Shown here: positions 1 through 8,900 of the stretch, one piece after another
Numbering within the stretch: the stretch's first letter is position 1
Layout: each line of letters opens with the position of its first letter
Source of the DNA: Opitutaceae bacterium
GTDB taxonomy: Bacteria > Verrucomicrobiota > Verrucomicrobiia > Opitutales > Opitutaceae
Direction of reading: 5' to 3'
Length of the DNA stretch: 64,000 nucleotides
Assembly: GCA_027482185.1 (NCBI GenBank)
Contig: JAIXWF010000015.1
Span: 496,001-560,000 of the forward strand
The notes under the pieces: model-generated
What the model saw: the letters and a program-made list of their open reading frames with translations, nothing else
Told to the model about the DNA's origin: nothing
The model's database searches: none
Program-made: the position numbers and the translations under genes

Positions 1-855
1 CAGGCCGCCGCACGCCGGCAGGAAAACTCCGCCGCCCTCGCCTCCGAACTCGCCGCCGCCAAGTCCGCCTTGGCCGATTCCGGGCGCAAACTGGCCGACG
101 CCGAACGCGAGCGCACGGCGCTGCGCGAACAAGCCGAGTCCGCGGCCGCGGCCGCCGAACGGCTCCGCCGGCTCGAGTCCGAACGCGACACCCTCGCGAC
201 GAAGCTCGCCGAAGCCGAAACCGCCGCCAAACGCGCCGCGAGGGCCGCGGAAACCGAGGACAAACTCGCCACCGCCCTGCGCTCCTACGCCCTCGTGACC
301 AAGGAACGCGACACGCTCGGCCAGCGCGTCGCCGACCTCGATCGCCGCCTCGCCGCCGCGACCGAATCCACGGCCCGCCTCGAAGCCCAGCTCCGCGCCG
401 CGCCCGCGGCCCCCGATCCGACCGAACTCGACACGCTGCGCGCCCGGGCCAGCGCCGCCGAGCGCACCGCCGAACTGGCCCGGGCCGAATTGGCGAAGGC
501 CAACCAGCTGCTCGCCGCGCGCCCGGCGCCGGCGGAGCCCTCCCGCCCGCCCGCGACCCCCGTCGCCGTTGCCCCCTCCCTTGCGCCCGCCCCGACCGCC
601 GGCGGTCTCCGCGAACCGTCGCGGCCCCAAGCCGCCCGGCCCCCGGCTCCCGCCTCGGCCGCAACCGCGGCGCCGAGCCCGGCCTCGACGCCCGCGGCGC
701 GCACCCATACGGTCGCCGCCGGTGAAACCCTCTCCGGCATTTCCCGCCAATACTACGGCACCACGCAGCGGTGGACCGAAATCCTCGCGGCCAACCGCGA
801 CACCCTGCGCGATGAACGCAGCCTCGCGCCGGGCCGCGTGATCCGGATTCCCTGA
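1..855 (+). CDS. LysM-domain coiled-coil protein, 5' end missing
   Basis: The reading frame is open from base 1, so the start lies outside the window; 284 residues are visible. The first 150 or so are Ala/Glu/Arg-rich with heptad character, as in a long coiled coil. A Pro/Ala linker follows at about 155-230. The last 50 residues form a LysM module with HTVAAGETLSGIS, QYYGT and a terminal GRVIRIP. LysM binds the N-acetylglucosamine of peptidoglycan, so a periplasmic wall-associated protein with a coiled-coil stalk is likely. The next two genes have the same architecture and nearly the same LysM sequence, so this is the first visible member of a tandem family. The precise role is unknown. Confidence 0.85.
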   Translation, partial: QAAARRQENSAALASELAAAKSALADSGRKLADAERERTALREQAESAAAAAERLRRLESERDTLATKLAEAETAAKRAARAAETEDKLATALRSYALVTKERDTLGQRVADLDRRLAAATESTARLEAQLRAAPAAPDPTELDTLRARASAAERTAELARAELAKANQLLAARPAPAEPSRPPATPVAVAPSLAPAPTAGGLREPSRPQAARPPAPASAATAAPSPASTPAARTHTVAAGETLSGISRQYYGTTQRWTEILAANRDTLRDERSLAPGRVIRIP

Positions 856-923
856 TTCGTAGTGTCCGTAAGCCCGCATTCTTGATCCCTCCCGTGTCCG
901 TCGCTTCAACTTCTTCGCCCCGT

Positions 924-2396
924 ATGCAACCTTGGCGGAATTCACTCCCCGTCGCCGTCCTTGCCCTGCTCTGCGGAGGTTGCGGCTATGTCCACGTCGG
1001 CAAATTGCCGGAAGCCCCTCCCGCCACGGTCGTCGGCGACGAGAAATTGCTGAAGGAAAACGCCGACCTGCGCTTGGAGAAGAAGATGCTCCAGCAGGAA
1101 CTCGCCCTCACCCGCGCCCAGGGCGACGCCCTCCGCATGGCGATCGAGAATCGTGCCGCCGACGGCGACACCTCCAAGCGCCTCGTCGAGAAACTCAACG
1201 AAACCAGCCGCGAGCTCGCTTCCCTTCGCACCAGCTACACGCAGCTCCAAACCGAGCGCAATCGCGCCGTCGCTTCCGCCGCCGAGTCCAACACCCTCCG
1301 GCAGCAACTCGGCGCCACCGAGGAAAAACTCGCCGCTTCCCTCCGCAACTACACCCAGCTCCAGGAGGAAATCGGCAAACTGCGCGCCGATGTCGACCGC
1401 ACCCGCGCCGAAAACGTCGTCCTCTCCGAGCAGGTCAAGACCGTCACCGCCCAGAACGAGCAGGCGCAGGCCGCCCTGGCCCAGCTCAACCTCGACTTCA
1501 TCGCCCAAAAAGACGCCCGCTTCCGCGCCGAACAGGACGCCGCCACGCTGCGCACGGAACTGAAATCGGTGGCCCCCAACTCGTCCCTTCTTTCGCAGCA
1601 ACGCACCGGCGCCGCCGCGGACGCGCGCTCCCTTGTCGCCGAACACGCCGCCGAGACCGCCGCCCTCAAGCAGCAACTCGACACCCTGCGCCAGCAGGTC
1701 GACACGCTGTCCGCCGAGCGCACCGAACTGAACCGCCGCCTCTCGGCCGCCCCGCCCGCCGACCTCGCCAACATCGAGGCCAAGCTCGCTTCCGCGCTCC
1801 GCGAATCCACCGCCCTGCGCAGCGAAAACGAACAGCTCAAGTCCGCCCGCGCCCAGATGAGCGACCAGCTCGCGCAACTCCAGACTTCAGGTCCCGCGCC
1901 CAGCGCCGTCCAAGCCCTCCGCGTCCAACTCCGCGACGCCCAGACCCAAGCTTCCGTCCTCACCGAGGAAAACGCCCGCCTCAAGGCCCGCCTCTCCGGC
2001 GCCGCCCCTTCGCCCGCCCCCGCGCCGACCGCCGCCGCTCCCGCTCCGACCGGCGCGCCCGCCGCGCCCGCGGCCGCCCCGAGTCCCGCCCCGGCCGGCG
2101 GCGCTCCCGCCAATTCCGGCGTCGTCACGATCCGCCCGAGCGGCGTCAACGCCACCCTCATCACCACCGTCCAACCGCCGCCCCGCGTGACGGTCGGCCG
2201 CACCGACACTCCCGCTCCCGCCGCCGGTACCGGCGGCTCCCGCACGCACACCGTTTCGGCCGGCGACACCCTCGCCAAGATCTCCACGCAGTACTACGGC
2301 ACCCCGAACCGCTGGAGCGAAATCCTCGCGGCCAACCGCGACGTCCTCGGCGAAAGCAACAACCTCGTCGTCGGTCGGTCGCTGCGCATTCCCTGA
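924..2396 (+). CDS. Lipoprotein-like coiled-coil LysM protein
   Basis: A 490-residue protein. I prefer the ATG at 924 because it starts directly before a signal peptide ending LALLCGGC, an imperfect lipobox. A TTG at 882 would add 14 residues. Residues 40-370 are almost continuous coiled coil rich in Leu, Glu, Gln and Arg. A Pro/Ala linker follows, then a LysM module over about 443-490 (HTVSAGDTLAKIS, QYYGT, RSLRIP). It probably anchors to a membrane and binds peptidoglycan across the periplasm. It lies 68 bases after the first LysM gene, and 61 bases separate it from the third. The cellular process served is not evident. Confidence 0.85.
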   Translation: MQPWRNSLPVAVLALLCGGCGYVHVGKLPEAPPATVVGDEKLLKENADLRLEKKMLQQELALTRAQGDALRMAIENRAADGDTSKRLVEKLNETSRELASLRTSYTQLQTERNRAVASAAESNTLRQQLGATEEKLAASLRNYTQLQEEIGKLRADVDRTRAENVVLSEQVKTVTAQNEQAQAALAQLNLDFIAQKDARFRAEQDAATLRTELKSVAPNSSLLSQQRTGAAADARSLVAEHAAETAALKQQLDTLRQQVDTLSAERTELNRRLSAAPPADLANIEAKLASALRESTALRSENEQLKSARAQMSDQLAQLQTSGPAPSAVQALRVQLRDAQTQASVLTEENARLKARLSGAAPSPAPAPTAAAPAPTGAPAAPAAAPSPAPAGGAPANSGVVTIRPSGVNATLITTVQPPPRVTVGRTDTPAPAAGTGGSRTHTVSAGDTLAKISTQYYGTPNRWSEILAANRDVLGESNNLVVGRSLRIP

Positions 2397-2457
2397 TTCC
2401 TCCGCCCGCCGCGCGCCAGCATTGCGCGGCAGGTAAATTTGGGCCTAGGTTCGCGGA

Positions 2458-3426
2458 ATGCGTCTCTTCCGCGCCCTCGCCGCGTTCGCCTCCGTCCTCC
2501 TCTTCAGCGGTTGCGGTTTTGTCCATTTCGGCCGCCTGCCCGAGCGCGCCACCATCGCCGGCGACGCAAAACTCGCCGAGGCCTACAGTCAGCTCTCCAC
2601 CGAGCACAAGATCCTGAAACAGGAACTCGTGCTCGTCCGCCGCGAGGGCGACGCCCTCCGCACCGCGGTGGAACGCGCCGGCGCCTCGGCCAACTCGACC
2701 GAACTCGCCCGCAACCTGCGCGAAACCGGCGCCGAACTCGCCACCCTCCGCGCCGCCTACGCCAAACTCCAGGCCGAACGCAGCGGGTCCGACCCGGCCA
2801 GCCGCGAAAAACTCGGCGAGCTCGAAAACAAACTCGCCGCCTCGCTCCGCGACTACACCGCCCTCCAGGCCGAGAACAACCGCCTCCGCGGCGACCTCGA
2901 CCGTTCCCGTTCCGAAAACACCGAGCTCGCCGGCCGCCTCCAGACCGTCAGCGCACAGAACGAGCAGACCCAGCAGGCCTACGCCCAGCTCAACCGCGAC
3001 TTCCTCGCCCTCAAGGACGCCCGCGCCAAAGCCGAGCAGGCCGCCGAAGGCCTCCGCGCCCAACTCGCCGCCGTCGCCTCTTCCGCGCCTTCTCCCGCCG
3101 CCGGCTCCGGCGGCACGCGCAATGCCGCGCCCGTGCCCGCCGCCCTCACGCTCGCCAAAGCCCCGCCCGCCGACCCCACGCCCACCGCGGAACTCCGCAC
3201 CCAGGTCGATCGCCTCAAGGAAGCCCAGGCCGCGACGTCGTCCTCCCCCGCCGCCAAGGGCCCGCGTCGGCACGTGGTCCGCACCGGCGACACCCTCGAG
3301 AAAATCGCCCGCCAGTACTACGGCGTTTCCGAACGCTGGAGCACCGTCTACGACGCCAACGCCGCCCTCCTCGCCAACGGCAAGCCCCTCCAGGCCGGCA
3401 TGGAACTCGTGATCCCCGAGCTCTGA
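2458..3426 (+). CDS. Lipoprotein-like coiled-coil LysM protein, third paralogue
   Basis: A 322-residue protein from an ATG at 2458. The signal peptide ends VLLFSGC, a better lipobox than in the preceding paralogue, and the mature protein starts CGFVHFGRLPE, closely matching CGYVHVGKLPE of its neighbour. The coiled coil spans about 35-205, a linker follows, and the LysM module covers about 270-322 (HVVRTGDTLEKIA, QYYGV). It is the shortest of the three. Tandem duplication followed by changes in stalk length explains the trio best. A stem-loop directly follows the stop codon. Confidence 0.85.
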   Translation: MRLFRALAAFASVLLFSGCGFVHFGRLPERATIAGDAKLAEAYSQLSTEHKILKQELVLVRREGDALRTAVERAGASANSTELARNLRETGAELATLRAAYAKLQAERSGSDPASREKLGELENKLAASLRDYTALQAENNRLRGDLDRSRSENTELAGRLQTVSAQNEQTQQAYAQLNRDFLALKDARAKAEQAAEGLRAQLAAVASSAPSPAAGSGGTRNAAPVPAALTLAKAPPADPTPTAELRTQVDRLKEAQAATSSSPAAKGPRRHVVRTGDTLEKIARQYYGVSERWSTVYDANAALLANGKPLQAGMELVIPEL

Positions 3427-3427
3427 A

Positions 3428-3446
3428 CCGGACTCATGCAGTCCGG
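3428..3446 (+). terminator. Stem-loop just after the LysM gene cluster
   Basis: CCGGACT pairs perfectly with AGTCCGG around a CATGC loop, two bases after the stop codon. There is no U-tract, so it may be a 3' stability hairpin or a Rho-aided terminator rather than a classic intrinsic terminator. Confidence 0.4.
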
Positions 3447-3499
3447 AGAGCTTGGCCGAAAGTAGGCAAAACAGCCGTTCGGCCTGTATCCGACCGTGG

Positions 3500-3685
3500 C
3501 GCAGGGTCGCAGAGACCACCGAGGGGCCCCGAGTTCACGGAGATCGGGCCGCCGGGTGAGCGCGCCGTGGCTTCGCCTTTTCGCCTCCTCTCCGTGCCTC
3601 TCCGGCCGGCCTCCATGCCCTCCGTGACCTGCCGCGTTTCGGCAAAGACTCCGTTCTTTCAACTTTCACCTTTCAACCTTCAACC
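3500..3685. repeat. Intergenic inverted word repeat plus a TTTCAAC heptamer array
   Basis: The left part has words such as GTCGCAGAGACC and GAGTTCACGGAGA. The right part has roughly complementary words (CTCTCCGTGCCTCTCC, CCCTCCGTGACCTGC). After these comes a run with a 7-nt period of TTTCAAC-type units at about 3656-3683, also seen at 9.5, 41.4 and 43.5 kb. The same GTCGCAGAG nonamer recurs at 12007. No gene is evident. Confidence 0.6.
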
Positions 3686-3698
3686 CCGCGAACCCTCC

Positions 3699-4571
3699 TC
3701 ACGCCTTCGGCCGCGGGTTCTTCTTCCGGTAGTCGCGCAGAATCTTCCAGGTGTCCTCGAGCACGGCGTCGGGTCCGACGTAGCGGCCCCAGCGGTAGCT
3801 GTGCGACAGCTCCTTGCCGTTCGTATCCACCAAAACCAGACACGGGATGCCGCTGCCCGCGTGGCGCGTCAGGGCCGGCGTAGTCTTTAGCGCCGTCCAC
3901 GCCAGCGCCGGCCACGGCATCTTTTCCTCGCGGATGTAAGCCAGCATGTCCGCGGCCGAATTGTCCCGGCTCACCAGCACGATCTCGAATTCCGGATACA
4001 GCGCGCGGATCTTGCCATACGCGTCGAGCAGCTGCGGTGCAAACGACCGGCACGGTCCGCACCAGCCGGCGGAAAACAGGATCCCGTAGAATTTCACCGG
4101 CGCCAGCCGGGCCAACGGCACCGGGCGCAGCGCCCCTCCTTCCAGCCGCACCAGTTTCCCCGCCACCGCTTCTTCCATCGGGTTAGACGGCGCGGCCGGC
4201 GGTGCCGCGGGCGCTTCCGCCGGCTCGGCCCGGGCGACCGGCCCCCCGGGCGGGCGCGCGGCTGCCGCCGCCGCCGCCGGCGCTACGGGCGCGGGAACCG
4301 CGGCGGGCAAATCCGTCTGCGCCGCCGCCACGCGGCCCGCCAGATTGCGATACCGCACGATCAGGTGTGCGCCGTCCCGCGCCACCACCTCGAGCCGGTC
4401 GCCCGGCTTCAGCCCGACCGACCCCGCCGGCTGCCCGTCCCGCAGGAGCTCGAGCTTTGTCGGCGCCGTCACCGCCACCTCGCCGGGCAGCGGTTGCGCC
4501 ACCGCCGCGGCAACCATCAGCCACCAAAACCATCCGATCGCGAGGACACGGCTTGCGCGGAAATTCGCCAT
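3699..4571 (-). CDS. Secreted thioredoxin-like protein with CxxC motif
   Basis: A 290-residue protein. An N-terminal signal sequence with a [13 protein letters not shown] core suggests export. Residues 30-85 resemble a small SH3-like or beta-barrel module. An Ala/Pro linker covers 90-130, and a thioredoxin/TlpA-type fold covers about 145-285. The redox motif WCGPC has Cys171 and Cys174, with a conserved-looking cis-Pro region near [11 protein letters not shown]. It probably acts as a periplasmic thiol-disulfide reductase. Its substrate is not indicated by neighbours: PpnP is divergent and the LysM cluster convergent. Confidence 0.85.
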   Translation of the reverse strand: MANFRASRVLAIGWFWWLMVAAAVAQPLPGEVAVTAPTKLELLRDGQPAGSVGLKPGDRLEVVARDGAHLIVRYRNLAGRVAAAQTDLPAAVPAPVAPAAAAAAARPPGGPVARAEPAEAPAAPPAAPSNPMEEAVAGKLVRLEGGALRPVPLARLAPVKFYGILFSAGWCGPCRSFAPQLLDAYGKIRALYPEFEIVLVSRDNSAADMLAYIREEKMPWPALAWTALKTTPALTRHAGSGIPCLVLVDTNGKELSHSYRWGRYVGPDAVLEDTWKILRDYRKKNPRPKA

Positions 4572-4669
4572 GGCTGCACCCTCGGATTTTCCGCTCCCGC
4601 GGGCAACGCCGTTTCGGCACCCATCCGGCGCTTGCCTCGCTCCAAACCGGCCGGCATCACAGCGGACCC

Positions 4670-4999
4670 ATGTCCTCGCTTCCCACCCAATTCGCCGGCG
4701 TCACCGTCGTCACCAAGGCCAACGTGTATTTCGACGGCAACGTCGTCAGCCACACCGTGCTTTTCCCCGACGCCACGAAGAAGACCCTCGGCCTCATCCG
4801 CCCCGGCTCGTATCATTTCGGCACGGACGCCGCGGAGCGCATGGAAATCGTCGCCGGCGAATGCACCGTCACCCTCGACGGCACGACCGCCGTCGCGACC
4901 TACGGCGCCGGCACCTATTTCGACGTGCCCGCCAAGAGCGGTTTCACCATCGCGGTGAAGGCCGGCCTCTGCGAATACATCTGCTCCTTCCTCCGCTGA
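4670..4999 (+). CDS. ppnP: Pyrimidine/purine nucleoside phosphorylase (PpnP family)
   Basis: A 109-residue single-domain cupin, the usual length of the PpnP/YaiE (DUF1255) family. Matching features are [18 protein letters not shown] near the start, a [20 protein letters not shown] stretch and the closing CEYICSF. The family catalyses phosphorolysis of several nucleosides to the free base and ribose 1-phosphate, feeding salvage. It is divergent from the thioredoxin gene with a 98-base gap and stands alone. The ATG at 4670 gives the canonical N-terminus. Confidence 0.9.
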   Translation: MSSLPTQFAGVTVVTKANVYFDGNVVSHTVLFPDATKKTLGLIRPGSYHFGTDAAERMEIVAGECTVTLDGTTAVATYGAGTYFDVPAKSGFTIAVKAGLCEYICSFLR

Positions 5000-5070
5000 T
5001 CCGGCGCGCCGCCCCGCGCGGCGCCGGTTTGCGATTGAGCCGCCCGCGCGGAACCCCAGCCTCCGCGGGC

Positions 5071-6081
5071 ATGGTTCGTCTGTGCGTCGCGCTTCTCCTC
5101 GCGGCCTGCGGCGCCGGCTGCGTCTCCCGTCCGCCGGCCCCGCCGGTCCGGGATCCGAACGACGGTCTCTTCGCCGAGATCGCCACGCCGCGCGGCACGC
5201 TCGTCTGCCGCCTCGAATTCGAAAAGGCGCCGCTCACCGTCGCCAGCTTCGTCGGCCTCGCCGAGGGCAAACTCGGCCCCGCGCCGCGCAAGCCGTTCTT
5301 CGACGGTCTCGTCTTCCACCGCGTCGTCCCCGGCTTCGTCATCCAGGGCGGCGACCCCGAGGGTACCGGCCGCGGCGGCCCCGGCTACACGTTTCCCGAC
5401 GAGTTCTTCTCCGGCCAACGCCACGACGGCCCGGGCCTGCTCTCGATGGCCAACAGCGGGCCCGACACCAACGGTTCCCAGTTCTTCATCACCCTCGGCG
5501 AGGCCCGCCACCTCGACTACGTCCACAGCATCTTCGGCCGCGTCGAACGCGGCGCCGAACTCCTGCCGCAGATCGCGCGCGGCGACCCGATGTCGGTGAA
5601 GATCGTCCGCCGCGGCGCCGCCGCCCTCGCCTTCGCGACCGACGAAGCCGCTTTCAACGCCCGCCTCGCCGCCGCCTCGCGCTGGTCGCCGCCCGTCTTC
5701 GAGGATCGCACGCGTCTCAACGTCGGCCCGCCGCCCTGGCAAGCCAAGTACCTCGAGCAGCGCCTCGCCAACCTCGCCCGCTTCACCGGCCGCCGTCTCT
5801 ACCTTCGCTTCGCCGACAGCTTCCCGCCCAAGTCGCCCGAGCAATCCACCGCCGATGCGCTCGCCGAACTGCGCCGGCGCTGGCAGCTCCCGCCCGACGC
5901 CATCCTTGCCGCCTACGCGCTCGACGAAAACCGCTGGTACGTCAGCGGCGGCCCGGCCGGTCTCACGCTTCCGGATACGGTGGCTGCCGACGCCAACGCC
6001 GGCCCGCCCACCCAGGCCTCCATCTACAAGGCCGCCGGCCTCGTCGTCTCCGCGCTCCTCGATCAAACCGATCCGAAATGA
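5071..6081 (+). CDS. Lipoprotein cyclophilin-type peptidyl-prolyl isomerase with C-terminal extension
   Basis: A 336-residue protein beginning with a lipoprotein signal (VALLLAAC). Residues 30-190 are a cyclophilin domain: FHRVVPGFVIQGGDPEGTG, GLLSMANSGPDTNGSQFFIT and HSIFGRV contain the catalytic Arg, Gln and Phe region of the family. It should speed prolyl cis-trans isomerisation of secreted proteins. About 140 further residues follow, not part of cyclophilin; their pattern (ATG-like RFTGRRLYLRFADS, then ILAAYALDENRWYVSGG) loosely recalls a TPM domain. It overlaps the next cyclophilin gene by four bases (ATGA), so the two are translationally coupled. Confidence 0.9.
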   Translation: MVRLCVALLLAACGAGCVSRPPAPPVRDPNDGLFAEIATPRGTLVCRLEFEKAPLTVASFVGLAEGKLGPAPRKPFFDGLVFHRVVPGFVIQGGDPEGTGRGGPGYTFPDEFFSGQRHDGPGLLSMANSGPDTNGSQFFITLGEARHLDYVHSIFGRVERGAELLPQIARGDPMSVKIVRRGAAALAFATDEAAFNARLAAASRWSPPVFEDRTRLNVGPPPWQAKYLEQRLANLARFTGRRLYLRFADSFPPKSPEQSTADALAELRRRWQLPPDAILAAYALDENRWYVSGGPAGLTLPDTVAADANAGPPTQASIYKAAGLVVSALLDQTDPK

Positions 6082-7238
6082 AACTCCGCCTCCCGCCGCT
6101 GCTCCTGTTCCTTTGCGCCTGCCTCCCGCTGCGCGCCGCCGTCCCGGCCAATTTGCCCGACGGCCTCTACGCCTTGATCAGCACGCCGCGCGGCACCGTC
6201 ACCTGCGAACTCTTCTTCGCGAAAGCCCCGCTCACCGTCGCCAACTTCGTCGGTCTCGCCGAAGGCAAACTCGGACCCGTGCCGCGCCGCCCTTACTTCG
6301 ACGGCCTGACGTTCCACCGCGTCGTCCCCGGCTTCGTCATCCAGGGCGGCGATCCGCTCGGCACCGGCGAAGGCGGACCGGGGTACAAATTTCCCGACGA
6401 GTTCGTCCCCGGGCTCCGCCACGACGCCGCCGGCATCCTCTCCATGGCCAACGACGGCCCCGACACCAACGGCTCCCAGTTCTTCATCACCCTCGCGCCC
6501 GTCAACCGCCTCAACTACCTGCACAGCGTGTTCGGCCGCGTCGTCACCGGCCTCGACGCCCTCCCCCAGGTGCGCGTCGGCGACAAAATGACGGTCAAGA
6601 TCCGCCGCGTCGGCGCCGCCGCCACCGCCTTCGCCGTCGACGAAAAAGCCTTCGCCGCCCTCGCGGCGAAGACCCGCAAGTTCGCCGACGTCGCCGCCGC
6701 GAAACGCGATCCGGGCGCCGACGCGCATTTCGACGATCCGGCGAAAATCCTGCCGCTCACTCCTCCTCGCGCGCGCAACTTCAACTTCAAACTCGCCAAC
6801 TTCGAGCGCGCCACCGGCCTTCGCCTCGTCGCCCGGATGCGGGCCAAGTCGCCGACCGAAGCCGAGGACGCCCAGCCCGGCGCCTTCATGCGCGGCCTCG
6901 CCGGCCCCCTAGGCACCCTGCAACGCGGCGCCCTCGCCGTCTATTTCGCCGACGACGACAGCTGGCGCATCTGGGTCGGCGACGAATCGACGCCGGCCTT
7001 CGTCGGCCGCCCCGGCACCGCCGCCGGCTTCACCGAGAGCGGCCTGATGCACGAGGTGAAGGAAGCGTTTCTCAAATCCGCCCGCGAAGCGGCCGAGACC
7101 GAATTCGCCGCCCAACAGAAAGCCGCCAAACCCGACGCCCCGCTGCCGCCCGCGCAAAAGCTGAAGCTCGAAACCGACGCGCTCCTCGACGGCCTCATCT
7201 TCAAACTCGAGACCGCCCTCGGCGCCGCGCACCCGTAA
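6078..7238 (+). CDS. Secreted cyclophilin-type peptidyl-prolyl isomerase, paralogue
   Basis: A 386-residue paralogue of the preceding gene. It has a classic cleavable signal peptide (LLLFLCACLPLRA) rather than a lipobox ending. The cyclophilin domain at about 27-185 is very similar to its neighbour (FHRVVPGFVIQGGDPLGTG, NGSQFFITLAPVNRL). The C-terminal part includes ANFERATGLRLVARMRA and GALAVYFADDDSWRIWVGDE, an order compatible with a TPM-like fold; this is weak inference. The tail is Ala/Lys-rich and helical. Together with the FKBP gene downstream it makes three consecutive prolyl isomerases for envelope protein folding. Confidence 0.9.
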   Translation: MKLRLPPLLLFLCACLPLRAAVPANLPDGLYALISTPRGTVTCELFFAKAPLTVANFVGLAEGKLGPVPRRPYFDGLTFHRVVPGFVIQGGDPLGTGEGGPGYKFPDEFVPGLRHDAAGILSMANDGPDTNGSQFFITLAPVNRLNYLHSVFGRVVTGLDALPQVRVGDKMTVKIRRVGAAATAFAVDEKAFAALAAKTRKFADVAAAKRDPGADAHFDDPAKILPLTPPRARNFNFKLANFERATGLRLVARMRAKSPTEAEDAQPGAFMRGLAGPLGTLQRGALAVYFADDDSWRIWVGDESTPAFVGRPGTAAGFTESGLMHEVKEAFLKSAREAAETEFAAQQKAAKPDAPLPPAQKLKLETDALLDGLIFKLETALGAAHP

Positions 7239-7311
7239 TGATACTCCCGTCTGCCGTCCGCCGGCAGGTTTGCAAAATCCCCGCCCGGCCCGCACCGTGG
7301 GTCCCAAACCC

Positions 7312-7845
7312 ATGCGCAGTTTCTTCTACCTTCTCCTGCTGGCGGTCCTCCTGATCACCGCGGCGCTCGTCACGCGCTCCGGCCTGCTTTGGCGCGAGAA
7401 TTCCGGGCGCCCGATCAACAGCGCCATGCGCGAGGCGCTCAACCGCCGCGCCCCGCAGTGGAACGCCGACGACGAACGCCTCGTCAACGAGCAGTACGGC
7501 ACCGCCCACAAGCACCCGAGCGGCATGCGCTACGTCGTCCGCGCGCCCGGTACCGGCAACCTCACGCCCACGGTCGGCGCCGAAGTAATCTGCCACTATG
7601 ACGGCCGCCTCCTCGACGGCACTCCCTTCGACAGCTCCTACCGCAAAGGCGTCCCCTTCACCTTCCGCGTCGGCACCGGCGCCGTGATCCGCGGTTGGGA
7701 CGAGGCCTTCATCGGCATGCGCAAAGGCGAGAAACGCACCCTCATCATCCCGCACTGGCTCGCCTACGGCGAAAAAGGCAACCGCGGCAGCATCCCCCCG
7801 AAAGCCACCCTCGTATTCGAAGTCGAGCTCCTGGATTGGCGCTGA
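7312..7845 (+). CDS. Membrane-anchored FKBP-type peptidyl-prolyl isomerase
   Basis: A 177-residue protein from the ATG at 7312; a TTG at 7270 is in frame but would put 14 charged residues before the membrane segment. Residues 1-22 (MRSFFYLLLLAVLLITAALV) form a signal anchor. The FKBP domain is at about 80-177 with ICHYDGRLLDGTPFDSSY, VIRGWDEAFIGMRKGEKR and IPPKATLVFEVELLDW, all standard FKBP landmarks. It should face the periplasm. It lies 73 bases after the cyclophilin pair and probably shares their folding role. Confidence 0.92.
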   Translation: MRSFFYLLLLAVLLITAALVTRSGLLWRENSGRPINSAMREALNRRAPQWNADDERLVNEQYGTAHKHPSGMRYVVRAPGTGNLTPTVGAEVICHYDGRLLDGTPFDSSYRKGVPFTFRVGTGAVIRGWDEAFIGMRKGEKRTLIIPHWLAYGEKGNRGSIPPKATLVFEVELLDWR

Positions 7846-7849
7846 GATA

Positions 7850-8063
7850 AAACCGGAGACCGGAATTCGGAGACCGGATACCGCAGCCAGGACATTGGAA
7901 AGACGGAAACCGCGACCGCGGAATTCCTCTCCTTCAATGTCCCGTTTCCTCAATTCCGCGCCCGACAGGCCCGGTCTCCGGTTTCCGGTATCCCAATTCC
8001 GGTATCCGAACCCCGTTCCTTATCTCCCGAATTCCGGTCTCCGGTCTCCGCATTCCGGTTTCA
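7850..8063. repeat. Inverted heptamer-word array (CGGAGAC/CCGGTCT family)
   Basis: The whole spacer between two convergent genes has a 7-nt period. The left arm repeats CGGAGAC, CGGAATT and CGGATAC; the right arm repeats the complementary CCGGTCT, CCGGTAT and CCGAATT over about 90 bases. A nested perfect pair, GGACATTG at 7890-7897 and CAATGTCC at 7935-7942, lies inside. The transcript could fold into a long imperfect hairpin, which may also end both genes. No coding potential is seen. Confidence 0.8.
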
Positions 8064-8879
8064 TCAAAGTCCCACCAGCGCCCCGTTGCGCTTGATCCAG
8101 CGCTCCGCGTCGCGCCAGCCCGGGCACACTTCCTCGACCCGCGCCCAGAACCGCTCGCTGTGGTTCATTTCCCGCAGGTGCATGAGTTCGTGGTAAATGA
8201 TGTAGTCGCGCACGAAGTCCGGCGTCTGCACGAGCCGCCAGTTCAGGGAAATCGTGCCGTTGGCGGAACAGGAACCCCAGCGCGAACGTTGGTTGCGCAC
8301 CGTCACCTGCTTCACCTCCACGCCCGTCACCGCCGCCAGTTCCCAGGTCCGCGCCGGCAATTCGATCTTCGCCCGCCGCGCGAAATGCGCCTCCAGCGTC
8401 GGCCGCAGATCGCCCTCGAAACCCGGCACGCGGAACACGTCCGCCGCCAGGCACACCTGCGGCTTCTCGCCGACCGCCGCCACGCGCACTTCCGTCATCT
8501 CGCCGCGCCACAGCAAATGCGTGCCGATCGTCCAGATCTCCGCCGCCCGCGGCCGCCGCCGCTGCCGCTCGCGCGCGCGCTCCAGCCACTCGCGGTGCTG
8601 CTCCACAAACCGCAGCGCTTCGCGCTCCGACCCGCGCGCCGGGATCGTCGCCACCGCCGTGCCGTCGCGCCGCAACGTCAGCCGGTAATTGGTCGCGCGG
8701 TGGCTGCGCTCGAACACGATTTCCTCCCGGCGCGACTCCGGCCGCGGCACCGCCGGCGACGCCGACTGCGTTGCCGCCGGCGCCTGCGGCCGACGGTTCG
8801 TCGGAGCCGGCGGCACCCGATGCACGCCGGCTTGCGGCGTGAACAGGTCGAACAGGCCTTGTTGCTCCTCGGGGCTCAC
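8064..8879 (-). CDS. YgjP-like (DUF45) metal-dependent hydrolase
   Basis: A 271-residue protein starting at a GTG. The conserved core is in the C-terminal half: QRSRWGSCSANGTISLNWRL, then the zinc-binding HELMH followed by a downstream SERFW, the family signature of YgjP/SprT-related predicted metallopeptidases. The N-terminal 60 residues are Pro/Ala-rich and unlike the family, so the real start may be internal. Expected to be a cytosolic zinc hydrolase with unknown substrate. It lies 21 bases downstream of the GNAT gene on the same strand, so co-transcription is likely. Confidence 0.85.
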   Translation of the reverse strand: MSPEEQQGLFDLFTPQAGVHRVPPAPTNRRPQAPAATQSASPAVPRPESRREEIVFERSHRATNYRLTLRRDGTAVATIPARGSEREALRFVEQHREWLERARERQRRRPRAAEIWTIGTHLLWRGEMTEVRVAAVGEKPQVCLAADVFRVPGFEGDLRPTLEAHFARRAKIELPARTWELAAVTGVEVKQVTVRNQRSRWGSCSANGTISLNWRLVQTPDFVRDYIIYHELMHLREMNHSERFWARVEEVCPGWRDAERWIKRNGALVGL

Positions 8880-8900
8880 GGTGCGGCGCAGTGAAACACT

